DNA from: Pseudobutyrivibrio sp. YE44
GTDB lineage: Bacteria > Bacillota > Clostridia > Lachnospirales > Lachnospiraceae
Reading direction: 5' to 3'
Assembly: GCF_900104335.1 (NCBI RefSeq)
Contig: NZ_FMXT01000007.1
Coordinates: forward strand, 1-64,000
Length of the DNA: 64,000 nt
Each line of letters starts with the position of its first letter. Within the stretch, counting starts at the first letter, position 1. A model generated the notes under the pieces. It did no database searches and was not told the DNA's origin. It saw nothing but the letters and a program-made list of their open reading frames with translations. Of this stretch, positions 19,176-27,717 are shown piece after piece. Position numbers and translations under genes: made by a program.

Positions 19176-19778
19176 CTACACCTGAGCCTCAACAATTGCA
19201 TCATATAAATCATCATACTCTTCGAAGGCTGGGTACTGTGGGTAATCCTTCTTAATCTGCTCAGTAGATCTAAACAAGAATCCAGCCTTAGAAGCTTCAA
19301 TCATAGCCAAGTCATTGAAACTATCACCACTGGCAATTGTTTCAAAACCACATGACTGCAATGCTCTTACTGTCGTAAGCTTACTCTTATCGCAGCGCAT
19401 CTTGTAGCCTGTAATCTCACCATCATCGGAAACCACTAGCTCATTACAGAAAATAGTTGGCATGCCAAGCTTTTCCATAAGAGGACCAGCAAACTGTGAA
19501 AATGTGTCGCTGATAATCACAACCTGTCCCTGTGCTCTAAGCTTATCTAAAAACTCCTTTGCGCCAGGAAGTGGATCAATCTTTGCGATTGTCTCCTGGA
19601 TTTCCTTAAGTCCTAAACCGTGCTCTTTAAGGATACCGATTCGATAATTCATAAGCTTGTCATAGTCTGGCTCGTCTCTTGTAGTCTTTTTAAGTTCTGG
19701 GATGCCTGAAGCTTCAGCAAAAGCAATCCAGATTTCTGGAACCAAAACACCTTCTAAATCTAAGCAAGTAATATACAT
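19176..19778 (-). CDS. thrH: Phosphoserine phosphatase / homoserine phosphotransferase ThrH
   Basis: A HAD-family protein of 200 residues close to Pseudomonas ThrH. The start CLDLEGVLVPEIWIAFAE holds the nucleophile Asp in a DLEG variant of the usual DxD motif. VIISDTFSQF is HAD motif II and ASGDSFNDLAMI is motif IV. ThrH dephosphorylates phosphoserine and can phosphorylate homoserine. It follows homoserine dehydrogenase, so it may supply homoserine phosphate for threonine synthesis. I start at 19778 behind GGAGAA. A longer frame reads through repeat copy D. Confidence 0.9.
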   Translation of the reverse strand: MYITCLDLEGVLVPEIWIAFAEASGIPELKKTTRDEPDYDKLMNYRIGILKEHGLGLKEIQETIAKIDPLPGAKEFLDKLRAQGQVVIISDTFSQFAGPLMEKLGMPTIFCNELVVSDDGEITGYKMRCDKSKLTTVRALQSCGFETIASGDSFNDLAMIEASKAGFLFRSTEQIKKDYPQYPAFEEYDDLYDAIVEAQV

Positions 19779-19796
19779 AACAAATTCTCCAAATCC

Positions 19797-19880
19797 GCGG
19801 TTACGCCTACAAGCCATAGATATCTTCGCTCACCCACAGAAAGGTTCACTTAAGACATCTATGAGCTTGATGTCTACCGC
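19797..19880 (-). repeat. Structured 85-nt element, copy D (hom-thrH gap)
   Basis: The outer stem is GCGGT/ACCGC, the middle stem CATAGAT/ATCTATG, and the apical stem ACC/GGT. It lies 18 nt upstream of thrH, the tightest spacing of the family, and 46 nt after the hom stop. Read as protein its left arm gives the false N-terminal extension ACRRNR. Confidence 0.92.
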
Positions 19881-19926
19881 TCATCTAAACACCCTATTAA
19901 TAAACTTCTTCTGAAATTATCTACGA

Positions 19927-21123
19927 TTAATATAGACGAATCACGGAAATAATACCGCCAAGGGCTGCTTTGCGCTCATTGAATTCAGCTTCTGTCATTT
20001 CCTTTGTAATAAAACCAACTTCCTCATCTAAATCAAGATTTGCGTATTCAACTTCATCAAATTCATTTTCGATATTTGACTGAAGAGCTGAAGTTCTAAC
20101 GAAATATCTATATTTCTCTTCATTTGCATTTGCAAGCTCAAGCTTTTCCTCGCTCCAACCAATTTTTATATGCTTATCAAGGTTTCGGCCAAGGAAAACC
20201 ATATCTCCAACCACTGCTGAAGCTGTTGGAAGAGCTCCAGCACCTGCACCATAGTACATAGACTCGCCAAGCATATTTCCCTTTACAGATACAGCATTCA
20301 TAACGCCAGATACGTGATAAAGCATATTATCAGGCTTAACCAAGAATGGCGCTACACGGCATGAATAGGTCTTTCCAATCATTTTGCTGTGTGCAATAAG
20401 CTTAATGCTTCTTCCCATAGCCTTTGCATATTTGAAATCTGTTGATGAAATCTTGCTAATTCCTTCAGTAGGAATGTCGTTAAAATCTACATTCTTGCCA
20501 GAAACAAGAGATGTAAGAATTGCTATTTTTCTGCAGCTATCATGGCCTTCTACATCAGCAGTTGGGTCCTTCTCTGCATAACCTAACTCCTGAGCCTCTG
20601 CAAGAATCTCGACGTAGTCACTACCATACTGCTCCATATTTGTAAGCATGTAGTTTGTAGTACCATTACAAATTGCAGCCATTTCCTCAATAACATCACC
20701 TGTAAGACAAGCTGTAAGCGTACGGATGATAGGAATTCCTCCGCCTACCGCAGCTTCAAATACGAAGTTTACATTATTAGTCTCTGCAATCTGCATAAGC
20801 TCTGCGCCCTTATCTGCAACCAAAGCCTTATTTGATGTAGTAACAGATTTGCCAGCTTCGAGCATAGCCTTAACAAATGTAAATGCCGGCTCAACGCCAC
20901 CCATTGTCTCGACTACAATCTTAACTTCTTTATCATTAGCGATTTTCTTATAATCCTTAACGAAGCAATCCTCGTGTGGATCTCCAGGAAAATCTCTAAG
21001 ATCAAGAATGTACTTTAGCTCTAATGGCTCTCCCAATCTTTCTGCCAAAACCTCTTTGTTAGTATCAAGAACCTTTGCTACACCGGAACCTATTGTTCCG
21101 TAACCCATAATTGCTGCTTTCAT
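19927..21123 (-). CDS. hom: Homoserine dehydrogenase (no ACT domain)
   Basis: Converts aspartate semialdehyde to homoserine in the threonine/methionine pathway. The N-terminal Rossmann motif MGYGTIGSGVAKVLD binds NAD(P). GGGIPIIRTL, ICNGTTNYMLTNM and the substrate segment DPTADVEGHDSCRK are visible. At 398 residues it lacks the C-terminal ACT domain of longer homologues. A separate ACT protein is encoded 4 nt upstream, so allosteric control may be supplied in trans. ThrH follows downstream. Confidence 0.95.
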   Translation of the reverse strand: MKAAIMGYGTIGSGVAKVLDTNKEVLAERLGEPLELKYILDLRDFPGDPHEDCFVKDYKKIANDKEVKIVVETMGGVEPAFTFVKAMLEAGKSVTTSNKALVADKGAELMQIAETNNVNFVFEAAVGGGIPIIRTLTACLTGDVIEEMAAICNGTTNYMLTNMEQYGSDYVEILAEAQELGYAEKDPTADVEGHDSCRKIAILTSLVSGKNVDFNDIPTEGISKISSTDFKYAKAMGRSIKLIAHSKMIGKTYSCRVAPFLVKPDNMLYHVSGVMNAVSVKGNMLGESMYYGAGAGALPTASAVVGDMVFLGRNLDKHIKIGWSEEKLELANANEEKYRYFVRTSALQSNIENEFDEVEYANLDLDEEVGFITKEMTEAEFNERKAALGGIISVIRLY

Positions 21124-21127
21124 TCTG

Positions 21128-21571
21128 TCACTCCCTTGCTAATATTTTTACATAATGAACACCGTTAACAGTTTCTATAGCGTTGACCAAATCAGAAAAA
21201 TCTCCTGAATCTTCCAACACATCCACCGAAATAGTGAGGGTGGCGAAGCCGTTAACCGGAATACTTTGATGTATAGTCAAAATATTCACACGGAAATGAG
21301 CGATTTCATCTAGCACACTAGATAGAATTCCTGGCTCATCTTCCAATTGGATGACCATATTGATTGTTTTTCCCTTTGTATCCTCGTGGAATGGGAAAAT
21401 GTCATCCTTGTACTTATAAAATGAGCTACGGCTAATGCCAACCTTCTCAGTAGCCTCTTGAACAGAATCGCATTTCCCTGTGTCAATAAGCTTCTTAGCG
21501 GCAACAACCTTTAGCAATACTTCAGGTACAGCCTTTTCTTTTAAAACAAAATAGGTAGTCTTCTCTGCCAT
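21128..21571 (-). CDS. ACT-domain protein of the PheB/UPF0735 family
   Basis: A 147-residue protein. The N-terminal half contains a helix-turn-helix-like SVQEATEKVGISRSSFYKYKD. The C-terminal ACT domain begins near residue 70 with NMVIQLEDEPGILSSVLDEIA and runs through GFATLTISVDV. It resembles PheB-type regulators often placed before homoserine dehydrogenase, and probably senses an amino acid. The start has GGAGGAG. A perfect 20-nt dyad (21593-21612) lies just upstream and may be its operator. Confidence 0.9.
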   Translation of the reverse strand: MAEKTTYFVLKEKAVPEVLLKVVAAKKLIDTGKCDSVQEATEKVGISRSSFYKYKDDIFPFHEDTKGKTINMVIQLEDEPGILSSVLDEIAHFRVNILTIHQSIPVNGFATLTISVDVLEDSGDFSDLVNAIETVNGVHYVKILARE

Positions 21572-21592
21572 ATCTCCTCCATAAGTGTCTTT

Positions 21593-21612
21593 CGCACAAA
21601 TACATTTGTGCG
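21593..21612. promoter_or_regulatory. Perfect dyad upstream of the ACT-hom-thrH operon
   Basis: The inverted repeat CGCACAAAT AC ATTTGTGCG has 9-bp arms and a 2-nt centre, and lies 21 nt upstream of the ACT gene start. The short centre suits a protein operator better than an RNA hairpin loop. The adjacent ACT protein carries an HTH-like segment and is a candidate binder. Function is inferred. Confidence 0.5.
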
Positions 21613-21671
21613 CTTTCAGAAGATGATAACATTAAATACTACCTATAATCAAGTGTTTTGTATAAATATAC

Positions 21672-21723
21672 GCATTCCATTTTTTCTTTCTTGCTCGCGC
21701 CACCAAGTATTTCTATGGAATGC
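21672..21723 (-). other. Long hairpin downstream of prfB
   Basis: The 8-bp stem GCATTCCA/TGGAATGC encloses a 36-nt loop with an inner CTTG/CAAG stem. It lies 43 nt after the prfB stop. There is no clear U-run on the minus strand, so it may be a weak terminator or a 3' stability element. Confidence 0.45.
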
Positions 21724-21766
21724 TTATTTTATTAAATATTTAATTTTATCTATTACGAATTACGTT

Positions 21767-22904
21767 TTAGTCATCTACGGTTGTTCCACGGTCTGGGCAG
21801 CCCAGGGAGAGCCATTTAAGATATGCGTTCATAAATGGTGTAAGTTTGCCATCAAGGACAGCATCAGCATTACCAGATTCTTCGCCTGTACGAAGATCTT
21901 TCACCATTGTGTATGGCTGAAGGACGTAGGAACGAATCTGATTGCCCCATCCTATTTCAGAAACTTCTCCACGGATGCCGCTGGCTTTAGCAGCGTTTTC
22001 TTCCTGTTTTAAAAGAAGAAGCTTTGTCTTTAACATCTGCATCGCCTTATCCTTGTTTTGGAACTGGCTTCGCTCATTCTGACAGGTTACAACAATGCCT
22101 GTAGGGAAGTGAGTGATACGAATAGCCGAGCTGGTCTTGTTAATATGCTGACCACCGGCACCTGATGAACGATAGGTATCGATTCTGATATCCTCATCCT
22201 TGATTTCTACATCTACATCTTCCTCGATATCAGGCATTACATCGCAGCTAGCAAAGGATGTCTGACGCTTACCTTGCGCATTGAAAGGAGAAATTCTAAC
22301 CAAACGATGAATTCCCTTTTCAGATTTTAGATAGCCATAGGCATTTTCTCCATCCACCTGGAAGGTTACAGACTTTATTCCTGCTTCATCACCCTCCTGA
22401 TAGTCAAGCTCTTCAAGGGAAAAGCCCATATCACCAGCCCATCTGCTATACATTCTATATAGCATCTGAACCCAGTCGCAAGCCTCAACTCCACCTGCAC
22501 CTGAATGCAAGGTGACAATAGCATTATCATAATCATACTCGCCGGAAAGTAAAGTCTTCATACGAAGATTTTCCAAATCACCTTCGAACTCTTCAATAAG
22601 AAGCGCTACGGTATCAACGATTTCCTGATCTTCTTCCTCGTTTCCAAGCTCAATATAATCCTCTATTTCTTTATATAAGTCTTCAAGCTTATCTATAACA
22701 GCAACATCGTCCTTCATGGATTTTAGCTCTTTCATTTTGGCAGTTGATACTTGTGCATCTGTCCAAAAGTCTGGAGCTTCCATTTCACGCTCAAGCTCTT
22801 CTATGCGTGCTTTCTTTGCTGCGACGTCAAAGTGAATCCCTCACTTCCGTCATAGAATTTTTTTGCGACGTAAGTCGCAGTTTGAACTGATCAAGTTCTA
22901 TCAC
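21767..22904 (-). CDS. prfB: Peptide chain release factor 2, programmed +1 frameshift
   Basis: RF2 recognises UGA and UAA and triggers peptide release. The main frame (21767-22828) holds the SPF anticodon-like tripeptide in VRISPFNAQGK and the catalytic GGQ in SSGAGGQHINKT. A first frame of 25 codons starts at GTG 22904 (VIELDQFKLRLTS) and ends at the in-frame UGA at 22827-22829 in the slippery CTT TGA C, with GAGGGA just upstream. Reading must shift +1 there, the known autoregulation of prfB. Repeat copy E lies 25 nt upstream. Confidence 0.95.
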
Positions 22905-22929
22905 GAAATCACCTCTTTTCAAATTCTAC

Positions 22930-23018
22930 GCCTGTCACGCTCTCAAGCCTGAGATATTACTCAGCTCAGCTATAGAAAGCTTCGCTGGAGTAACACTCAG
23001 AGCTAGATAGCTACAGGC
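22930..23018 (-). repeat. Structured 85-nt element, copy E (upstream of prfB)
   Basis: The outer stem is GCCTGT/ACAGGC, the middle stems are CTGAG/CTCAG and TTACTC/GAGTAA, and the apical stem is AGCT/AGCT. At 89 nt it is the longest single copy. It deviates in having GCTAG where other copies have GCTTG. It lies 25 nt upstream of the prfB GTG. Confidence 0.87.
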
Positions 23019-23056
23019 TTACATTTTATAAATAAGTAGCCAGATAATTTCTTGCC

Positions 23057-24352
23057 CTATTTACGCAATACCTCCAACGCCTTTTGGATTTGGTTGTCGA
23101 GATCAACGCTGTATGCGTCGTCCTCACCGCCTTGGAACTCATACTCAAGCTCGATATCAGGCTTGATACCTGTTCCGTGGATACATTCGCCACTTGGAGT
23201 GTAGTAAGTCTGTGTGGTCAACTTAAGGGCTGAACCATCGGTAAGAGGGATAGTAGATTGAACAATACCCTTACCGAAAGTGTTAGTACCAATGATTGTA
23301 CCATATTTAAAGTCTCTAATAGCACCTGTAAAAATTTCTGCAGCTGAAGCAGTGTTCTCATTTACAAGGACTACCATTGGAATATTCTTCTTGTGGATAT
23401 CATCTGATGTGAAGTCTTCTCTGTTCCCCTGCTTGTCCATAGTGTAAACAACTGTGCCCTCTGGAAGGATGTAATCAAGCATTTCAACTACAGAATCAAG
23501 AAGTCCACCACCATTATTTCTCATATCAAAGACTACTGAAGTCATTCCCTGGCTTTCCAAATCCTGGAAGGCTGCCTTGAAATCGTCAGCTGTGTTCTCA
23601 GTAAACTGAGAAACAACAATATAACCAACATTTCCATCAAGCATCTGATACTCAACAGTTGGAGTTGAGATAGAAGCTCTGGTACAAACAACTTCTTGTT
23701 CCTTTCCATCTCGAGAAATAACAAGCTTAACATCTGTTCCTTCCTCGCCGCGGATATGCTGAACGAAGGTATCAAGCTCCTCATCTGTAGCTAAAAAGCC
23801 ATCAGCTGAAATGATATTATCTCCGTTTTGTAACCCAGACTTTTCAGCAGGAGTGTTCGCGTATACCTTTGTAATTGTAACCTCTCCTGTCTGAGGATTC
23901 TTTTGAAGAAGTGCTCCAATTCCTGCATAGTTACCTGTTAAGGTTGTCATTAAATCCTTGTATTCCTCTGCAGTATAATACTCTGAATAAGGATCATCTA
24001 AGCTTTCAACTATACCCTTGTATACACCCTTTACCAAGGTATCTGCATCTACATCTTTATAATAGAAATTCTCAATGTAAGAAATAATAGTGCTTAGCTT
24101 TGAGCCAGAACTATCACCCTCTTGAAGATTTTCAAGCACCTGTTCTGATGACTGGTCCTTAAAAGTAAGCCTGCTTCCCACAAGCACCAAGCCAACTCCA
24201 AGTGTTGCTGCGCAACCTACCGCTAAACCAATAATAGCCGCTAAAAATATAGGCCATTTTTTAGTCTTAGGCTTTTCAGCGCCCTCATCATATACATAAG
24301 TGTATTCTTCAGAAACCTCCTGTGGCTCCTGCTTTTCTGTTTCGTCGTACAT
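23057..24352 (-). CDS. S41 carboxyl-terminal processing protease
   Basis: A membrane-anchored protease of 431 residues in the CtpA/CtpB group. It has a cytoplasmic acidic head, one membrane helix near 32-55, a PDZ domain near 120-190 (NTPAEKSGLQNGDNIISADG), and the S41 catalytic core with the serine in NENTASAAEIFTGA and the lysine in TFGKGIVQS. I start at 24352 behind AAGGAGG. It lies 73 nt after ftsX, so this wall-related protease is probably co-transcribed with ftsEX. Confidence 0.93.
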   Translation of the reverse strand: MYDETEKQEPQEVSEEYTYVYDEGAEKPKTKKWPIFLAAIIGLAVGCAATLGVGLVLVGSRLTFKDQSSEQVLENLQEGDSSGSKLSTIISYIENFYYKDVDADTLVKGVYKGIVESLDDPYSEYYTAEEYKDLMTTLTGNYAGIGALLQKNPQTGEVTITKVYANTPAEKSGLQNGDNIISADGFLATDEELDTFVQHIRGEEGTDVKLVISRDGKEQEVVCTRASISTPTVEYQMLDGNVGYIVVSQFTENTADDFKAAFQDLESQGMTSVVFDMRNNGGGLLDSVVEMLDYILPEGTVVYTMDKQGNREDFTSDDIHKKNIPMVVLVNENTASAAEIFTGAIRDFKYGTIIGTNTFGKGIVQSTIPLTDGSALKLTTQTYYTPSGECIHGTGIKPDIELEYEFQGGEDDAYSVDLDNQIQKALEVLRK

Positions 24353-24425
24353 TTTATGCCTCCTTATGTGCGCAAAAATTTGCTTATATAGCAAGTGCCT
24401 TAGCTTACGCCAAGGCACGTTTTAA

Positions 24426-25334
24426 CTAAACTCTCAAGTGCTTGTGTAAGGTTACACGGGAACCAACCCAACCAATACCAATACCAAGCAACAATGAAAT
24501 TGGAATAAGAGTTCTAAAGATTGTTTCCACTGGAATGAAGGAAACCATATTGCTGAGGAAATTGAATTCCTCACTAGCATATTTTACAACCTTATCGTAA
24601 ATAAAGAACAAAAGCACAAGCGGAATAATTGAACCAATAAGTCCAATGAAAATACCTTCCACTACGAAAGGAGCTCTGACGAATGCATCCTTCGCGCCTA
24701 TAAGCTTCATGATTGCAATCTCTTCTCTACGAACTGAGATACCAACCATAACAGTATTACTAATCAAGAATACAGATACAGCCAAAAGAATAATGACAAT
24801 AGCCATTGAAACAATAGTAATAGCTTTATTAATATCTGTAAGAGTCTTTGCTGCTACCTCTGACTGGTTAACCTTTCTAACACCATCAAGCTTTTCAAGG
24901 AAAGACACAAGTGTTGGCTGCATTGAAACATCATTGAGATAGATTTCGTAGTTTGCAGAATTTGCAAGAGGATTATCCTCCTCAAAGCCCTTTGCTAAAT
25001 CAGGATTATCACCGAAGTATTCCTTCTGATAATCTTCCCAGGCCTGATCTGCAGAAACATAATTGTAACTTGATACTTCTACTCTCTTTTTGATCTCGTT
25101 ACCAATTTCATCGATTCTATCTTGTGAAAGACCTTCGTCGAAGAATACTGTAACAGCTACACCTTCCTCAGCACTTTTTACCATCGACTGGAAATTGGTG
25201 CCAAGTGAATAAAAAATACCAAACAAAAATATACAAGCGGTCATTGTAGCGATTGAAGCTAGAGAGAACATTTTATTTCTCCATACATTCTTTAAGCCCT
25301 GACCTATGTTGTAGATGTGTGTACTAATCTTCAT
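24426..25334 (-). CDS. ftsX: Cell division ABC transporter permease FtsX
   Basis: FtsX has four membrane segments and a large outside loop and, with FtsE, activates peptidoglycan hydrolases. The 302 residues show the N-terminal GLKNVWRNKMFSLASIATM, a first membrane helix, an extracellular domain of about 140 residues, and three C-terminal helices with the NTVMVGISVRREEIAIMKLIGA coupling segment. I start at the ATG at 25334, which has GGAGGTG at good distance. It overlaps ftsE by 11 nt. Confidence 0.95.
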   Translation of the reverse strand: MKISTHIYNIGQGLKNVWRNKMFSLASIATMTACIFLFGIFYSLGTNFQSMVKSAEEGVAVTVFFDEGLSQDRIDEIGNEIKKRVEVSSYNYVSADQAWEDYQKEYFGDNPDLAKGFEEDNPLANSANYEIYLNDVSMQPTLVSFLEKLDGVRKVNQSEVAAKTLTDINKAITIVSMAIVIILLAVSVFLISNTVMVGISVRREEIAIMKLIGAKDAFVRAPFVVEGIFIGLIGSIIPLVLLFFIYDKVVKYASEEFNFLSNMVSFIPVETIFRTLIPISLLLGIGIGWVGSRVTLHKHLRV

Positions 25335-26004
25335 AGTCATCACCTCCAACGTCGCTAACTACCACGCCTTTCTTTATGGTGATAACTCTTTTATTCATAG
25401 CTCTGACAATCTCCATGTTGTGAGTAACTACAACAACTGTAGTTCCTCTCTGATTAATCTCGTCAAGGAGACGCATAATTTCCCATGTGTTGTCGCTATC
25501 AAGATTTCCAGTAGGCTCATCAGCAAGGATAATCTTTGGCTCATTAACAAGAGCTCTTGCAATGGCTACTCTCTGCTGCTCTCCACCGGAAAGCTGGCTA
25601 GGTTTTGATTTATATTTTGCGGCAAGACCAACCAATGAAAGCATTGTAGGAACCTTCTTTTTGATTTCTCTATTGGAAGATTCAACTACCTTTAAGGCAA
25701 AGGCCACATTTTCATAAACATTTCTATCTGGAAGAAGTCGGAAGTTTTGGAAGACAACACCAACATTTCTACGATACATAGGAATCTTTTTGTGGGTAAC
25801 CTTCTTTAAATCCTGACCATTTATATATATCTTGCCTTTGGTTGGCTCAAGCTCCTTGAGGAGAAGTCTGATAAGAGTGGACTTACCAGAACCACTATCA
25901 CCAACTACAAAAACAAACTCACCTGGATCAATGTGAATAGTAACATCCTCTAAAGCTGGTTTTCCAGCCTCATAGGACTTGCTAACATGATCTAATCTAA
26001 TCAC
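25324..26004 (-). CDS. ftsE: Cell division ATP-binding protein FtsE
   Basis: The ABC ATPase partner of FtsX, 226 residues. Walker A is GDSGSGKST, the signature is [15 protein letters not shown], Walker B is [15 protein letters not shown], and the switch His lies in [10 protein letters not shown]. It uses a GTG start at 26004 with GAGGT upstream. In B. subtilis FtsEX drives the NlpC/P60 endopeptidase CwlO. An NlpC/P60 enzyme is encoded 1.7 kb upstream here. Confidence 0.97.
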   Translation of the reverse strand: MIRLDHVSKSYEAGKPALEDVTIHIDPGEFVFVVGDSGSGKSTLIRLLLKELEPTKGKIYINGQDLKKVTHKKIPMYRRNVGVVFQNFRLLPDRNVYENVAFALKVVESSNREIKKKVPTMLSLVGLAAKYKSKPSQLSGGEQQRVAIARALVNEPKIILADEPTGNLDSDNTWEIMRLLDEINQRGTTVVVVTHNMEIVRAMNKRVITIKKGVVVSDVGGDDYED

Positions 26005-26026
26005 TACAATACCTCATTTCTAACTA

Positions 26027-27115
26027 TTAGAACTTTTCGCTCTCCATATACTTCATGTATTTTACTACCATGAGGGCGATTTTAAAAGTAATAGCATCCT
26101 CGAAAACTCGCAAGTCAAGACCTGTGCTCTTCTCAAGCTTATCAAGTCTATATACAAGAGTATTTCTGTGTATATATAACTGACGAGATGTCTCAGATAC
26201 GTTCAAGCTATTTTCAAAGAACTTGCTAATAGTAACAAGTGTTTCATCATCGAAATCATCTGGTGACTTATTCTCGAAAATCTCTGAAATAAACATCTTG
26301 CAAAGTGGTATAGGAAGCTGATAAATAAGACGACCAATTCCAAGCTGTGAATAAGCGATAACACTCTGGTCGCTAAAGAATATTTTACCAACGTCCATAG
26401 CCATAGAAGCCTCTTTGTAAGAACGAGAAACCTCTTTGATTTCTCCAACTACTGTACCATAAGAAACTCTGACATGCTTGTCTTCCTTGTCATGGAAAGC
26501 GTCGATGATAACTGCAGCAATCTTGTCGATTTCGTTATTGCCATCGTTCTCGCCCAACTCTTTAACAACAATGATATTGCGCTCATCAACAGCTGTGACA
26601 AAGTCTTTGTTCTTTCCACCAAATACTGAACGAACCCTATCAAGCTCATCGCCATCCTTCTCAGGGCCCACTTCGACAATCATAACTACACGTCTGGCAT
26701 TAATACCAACATGGAGCTTCTTTGAACGATTGTAGATGTCTACAAGAAGAAGATTGTCTAATAGTAAGTTCTTGATAAAGTTATCCTTATCAAAACGTTC
26801 CTTATAAGCAATCATCAACTCCTGGATTTGGAATGCTGCAATCTTTCCTACTGTAGCAGTCTGCTCATTGTCACCAATGGCAAGTACAACAAACTCCAAC
26901 TGCTGATCATCAAAAACTTTGAAAAAATGACAGCCTAATGCCACCTGGCTCTCAGCCTCTGAAGCTGCAAATACTGCAACTGCATCTGTATACTGAGCAG
27001 TGTCACCAAAGGTAGCTGCACACATTACCCCATCAGAATCCATTACAGCTAAATCAATCTTAGTGAGCTGATGTAATCCCTCCAAAGTATTTTGCATAAT
27101 TTGATTCGAAATCAT
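26027..27115 (-). CDS. CdaR/PucR-type transcriptional regulator
   Basis: A 362-residue regulator. The N-terminal half resembles a sugar-diacid-type sensor domain (LTKIDLAVMDSDGVMCAATF). The C-terminus is the PucR-type HTH: NSLNVSETSRQLYIHRNTLVYRLDKLEK. Its ligand is unknown. It starts behind AGGAGG and lies 22 nt before ftsE, so it may be co-transcribed with the division genes, which is an unusual partner for this family. Confidence 0.85.
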   Translation of the reverse strand: MISNQIMQNTLEGLHQLTKIDLAVMDSDGVMCAATFGDTAQYTDAVAVFAASEAESQVALGCHFFKVFDDQQLEFVVLAIGDNEQTATVGKIAAFQIQELMIAYKERFDKDNFIKNLLLDNLLLVDIYNRSKKLHVGINARRVVMIVEVGPEKDGDELDRVRSVFGGKNKDFVTAVDERNIIVVKELGENDGNNEIDKIAAVIIDAFHDKEDKHVRVSYGTVVGEIKEVSRSYKEASMAMDVGKIFFSDQSVIAYSQLGIGRLIYQLPIPLCKMFISEIFENKSPDDFDDETLVTISKFFENSLNVSETSRQLYIHRNTLVYRLDKLEKSTGLDLRVFEDAITFKIALMVVKYMKYMESEKF

Positions 27116-27404
27116 ATCGAATACCTCCTGCTAATCTATGCAATATAAACAATCAAAAAACCTCATTTTGCATACAAATTCACATAATCTATGCTTATTC
27201 TAATATAAATAACCAAAAAATGAAATAGTTAATCAACATTTTATTATGCAAATTTACAACTATACCATATTTCGCTATGTAAACATCTGTCTTAATTATA
27301 TAGTCAATATAGTATATTGTCAGATAATACTCAGATTTTTCTGACAAGATTTATTCAATTCTAAAGTCAAGGATTTTTGGCAATTTGCCTACTTTTGTTG
27401 ATAA

Positions 27405-27533
27405 AGGACAAAACATTTGTTTCGAGAATATGTGGATAACTTTTCAGATAAGTTCACATTTATAGTGGATAAAGTGGATAAGTCGTTTACAAGTCCATTT
27501 TTTTCGTGCCTATTATGTGAAATTTTGTTGATA
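27405..27533. promoter_or_regulatory. Cluster of DnaA-box-like 9-mers
   Basis: TGTGGATAA at 27431-27439 is a perfect reverse DnaA box (TTATCCACA). Two AGTGGATAA sites stand head to tail at 27464-27481. Looser GTTGATAA sites lie near 27407 and 27527. All face the same way in an AT-rich gap of 600 nt (27116-27717) without a credible gene. The gap probably also holds the promoter of the CdaR-like gene, which I could not place. Confidence 0.5.
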
Positions 27534-27668
27534 AAATTCCATTTAGCCTCACAATAAAAATTATATTTATGTTTAATATGGAAATATTTTGTGCACTTTT
27601 ATTGAAAAATAATCCAGGTCTTGAAAAATAGTTTTCAGATAACTTGTCACAATTTCTAATAATTGATA

Positions 27669-27699
27669 CAAAAAAGGCATCACAGATGTGATGCCTTTT
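27669..27699. terminator. Rho-independent terminator after the NlpC/P60 gene
   Basis: The hairpin GGCATCAC/GTGATGCC (27676-27695) has a six-T run on the minus strand and four T on the plus strand. It lies 18 nt after the NlpC/P60 stop codon. Confidence 0.92.
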
Positions 27700-27717
27700 A
27701 TAAGTAACCATTTGGAA

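Noticed and set aside
19779-19817. N-terminal extensions reading ACRRNR before ThrH, RidA and the ABC permease.
   Set aside because: They are translations of the arms of the repeated element. In each case a downstream ATG has a good ribosome binding site and matches the protein family start.
22784-22904. A broken prfB pseudogene with an internal stop.
   Set aside because: The stop lies in the conserved CTT TGA C shift site with a Shine-Dalgarno-like sequence upstream, the normal prfB arrangement.
27405-27533. Chromosomal replication origin.
   Set aside because: No dnaA, dnaN, rpmH or parAB nearby, and genes on both sides run in the same direction with no strand switch. A DnaA-binding role remains possible.
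27487-27711. A 74-codon minus-strand open frame upstream of the NlpC/P60 terminator region.
   Set aside because: It covers a terminator hairpin and DnaA-like boxes, has no ribosome binding site and no recognisable protein features.
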